NCBI RefSeq assembly: GCF_937958535.1
Contig: NZ_CALGNQ010000171.1
Span: forward strand, 1-5,137
DNA from: an uncultured Georgenia sp.
Lineage (GTDB): Bacteria; Actinomycetota; Actinomycetes; Actinomycetales; Actinomycetaceae
Direction: 5' to 3'
Length of the DNA: 5,137 bases
Shown here: piece after piece, positions 4,206 to 5,137 of the stretch
Layout of the letters: each line of letters starts with the position of its first letter
How positions within the stretch are numbered: position 1 is the first letter of the stretch
The notes under the pieces: model-generated
Databases searched by the model: none
What the model was told of the DNA's origin: nothing
The model's input: only the letters and a program-made list of their open reading frames with translations
Position numbers and translations under genes: made by a program

Positions 4206-5099
4206 ATGTTCGAAGAGGCACAGCTGTACGCACCCGTCACCGACCGGCCGGACGGCACCGTCGAGGTCCACCTGACCCCCGACCATCCCGGCGCCGACGA
4301 CCCGGAGTACCGCCGCCGGCGCGAGGAGATCGCTGCGCCCGCCCACCGGTGGCGCCCGGGTGACCCGATCCCGGTCGTCGAGTACACCGACGAGGAGAAC
4401 GAGATCTGGGCCCGGGTGTCCCGCGAGCTCGCCCCGAAGCACGAGCGGCTCGCCGTCCGCGCCTTCCTCGAGGGCAAGGAGGCCCTCGGCCTGCCGACCG
4501 ACCGCGTCCCCCAGCTGGAGGAGGTGAGCGCCGGGCTCATGCCGCTCAGCGGCTTCCGGCTCCACCCGGCCGCCGGGCTCGTGCCGCTGGACGTGTTCTA
4601 CGGCTCGCTCGGCGACGGCGTCTTCCACTCCACGCAGTACCTGCGGCACAGGTCGCAGCCGCTCTACACCCCGGAGCCCGACATCATCCACGAGATCATC
4701 GGTCACGGGAACCTGCTCGCCCACCCCGGGATCGCCGAGGTCAAGCGCCAGGCCGGGAAGGCGGCACAGCGCTGCGAGACGGAGGAGGGACTGCAGTACG
4801 TCGCCGACGTCTTCTGGTTCACCATCGAGTTCGGGGTGATGTGGGAGCACGGCGAGCTGCGTGCCTACGGTGCCGGGCTGCTGTCGTCCTACGGCGAGAT
4901 CGAGGAGTTCCGCGGTGCTGACATCCGGCCGGTCGACTTCCACCAGATGGCCACCCTCGCCTACGACATCTCGCACTACCAGCCGGTGCTCTTCGCCTGC
5001 GACGGCATGAACGAGCTCACCGACCGGGTGGGGGGCTTCTTCGCCGACTTCGACGACGAGACCCCGGCCCGGCTGGCTGCCGAGGCGGCAGCGGTCTGA
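4206..5099 (+). CDS. phhA: Aromatic amino acid hydroxylase, probable phenylalanine-4-hydroxylase (297 aa)
   Basis: The protein is a single catalytic domain of the pterin-dependent aromatic amino acid hydroxylase family, which converts phenylalanine to tyrosine using O2, tetrahydropterin and Fe(II). The iron site is visible as PDIIHEIIGHGNLL (residues 158-171; ligands H162 and H167) and FTIEFGV (205-211; ligand E208), with spacing matching the mammalian His-His-Glu triad. Upstream, GFRLHPAAGLVPLDVFYGSL and FHSTQYLRHRSQPLYTPEPD form the pterin and substrate pocket region. There is no N-terminal ACT regulatory domain or C-terminal tetramerisation extension, as in bacterial monomeric enzymes. An in-frame TGA at 4200-4202 fixes the start at or after ATG 4206. 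No pterin-4a-carbinolamine dehydratase (phhB) gene lies beside it here. The neighbouring CsbD-like gene is divergent. Substrate preference (Phe rather than Tyr or Trp) is inferred from bacterial family members. Confidence 0.92.
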   Translation: MFEEAQLYAPVTDRPDGTVEVHLTPDHPGADDPEYRRRREEIAAPAHRWRPGDPIPVVEYTDEENEIWARVSRELAPKHERLAVRAFLEGKEALGLPTDRVPQLEEVSAGLMPLSGFRLHPAAGLVPLDVFYGSLGDGVFHSTQYLRHRSQPLYTPEPDIIHEIIGHGNLLAHPGIAEVKRQAGKAAQRCETEEGLQYVADVFWFTIEFGVMWEHGELRAYGAGLLSSYGEIEEFRGADIRPVDFHQMATLAYDISHYQPVLFACDGMNELTDRVGGFFADFDDETPARLAAEAAAV

Positions 5100-5136
5100 G
5101 GTCCGCCCGACACCTCGCCCCGCCGGCTCAGGACCG
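5092..5136 (+). other. Imperfect inverted repeat at the phhA 3' end
   Basis: CGGTCTGAG (5092-5100) can pair with CTCAGGACCG (5127-5136) with one bulged G, enclosing 26 bases; a smaller alternative pairs GAGGT (5098-5102) with ACCTC (5112-5116). The left arm includes the phhA stop codon. It could be a terminator, but the window ends too soon to judge. A TGA on the minus strand (5130-5128) could be the end of a convergent gene; only two codons would be inside the window, so I do not call one. Confidence 0.25.
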
Positions 5137-5137
5137 G

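Noticed and set aside
4199..4363. 54-aa open frame starting at ATG 4199 with good Shine-Dalgarno spacing
   Set aside because: It lies inside phhA in another frame and encodes an Arg/Pro-rich shadow; I keep only its start codon as a possible competitor for ribosomes.
4176..4976. 266-codon open frame antisense to phhA
   Set aside because: The plus strand encodes the full His-His-Glu hydroxylase site; the antisense reading is a codon-bias shadow without recognisable motifs.

Overview
This window looks like chromosomal DNA from a high-GC Gram-positive bacterium (Actinomycetota). All genes have strongly G/C-biased third codon positions and GTG/ATG starts. The gene families (short ECF sigma factor, pirin, CsbD, actinobacterial-type Nudix, single-domain phenylalanine hydroxylase) fit a Micrococcales-like genome, but that placement is inference from style, not from a marker gene. 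I see no mobile element, tRNA, rRNA, CRISPR array or prophage gene.

Layout from left to right: (1) the first 102 codons of a pirin-family gene on the minus strand, running off the left edge; (2) a strong hairpin terminator; (3) a minus-strand gene for a 464-aa, cysteine-free, single-pass membrane protein that I do not recognise as a named family but whose N-terminus resembles proteins encoded with actinobacterial ECF sigma factors; (4) a divergent plus-strand Nudix hydrolase; (5) a minus-strand glycerophosphodiester phosphodiesterase (GDPD) overlapping the Nudix gene tail-to-tail by 8 bp; (6) a minus-strand 160-aa ECF sigma factor; (7) a strong hairpin and a short minus-strand CsbD-like gene missed by length-limited ORF calling; (8) a divergent plus-strand aromatic amino acid (phenylalanine-4-) hydroxylase ending near the right edge. 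No gene-free stretch exceeds 300 bases.

The most notable signal is regulatory. The region upstream of the sigma gene and the region upstream of the 464-aa membrane protein gene, about 2 kb apart, carry the same two-box motif on the same strand: GGTGCAAGA, exactly 14 bases, then GACACAGG. All 17 box bases and the spacing are identical while the spacer differs. This is what an autoregulated ECF sigma factor and its regulon partner would be expected to share. I therefore propose that the sigma factor and the membrane protein form a split regulatory pair, with the GDPD and Nudix genes lying between them. This is inference from the DNA alone.

The pirin fragment, the CsbD-like gene and the phenylalanine hydroxylase show no sequence-level link to that pair beyond proximity. 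Pirin and possibly the hydroxylase may be expressed from leaderless or nearly leaderless transcripts.
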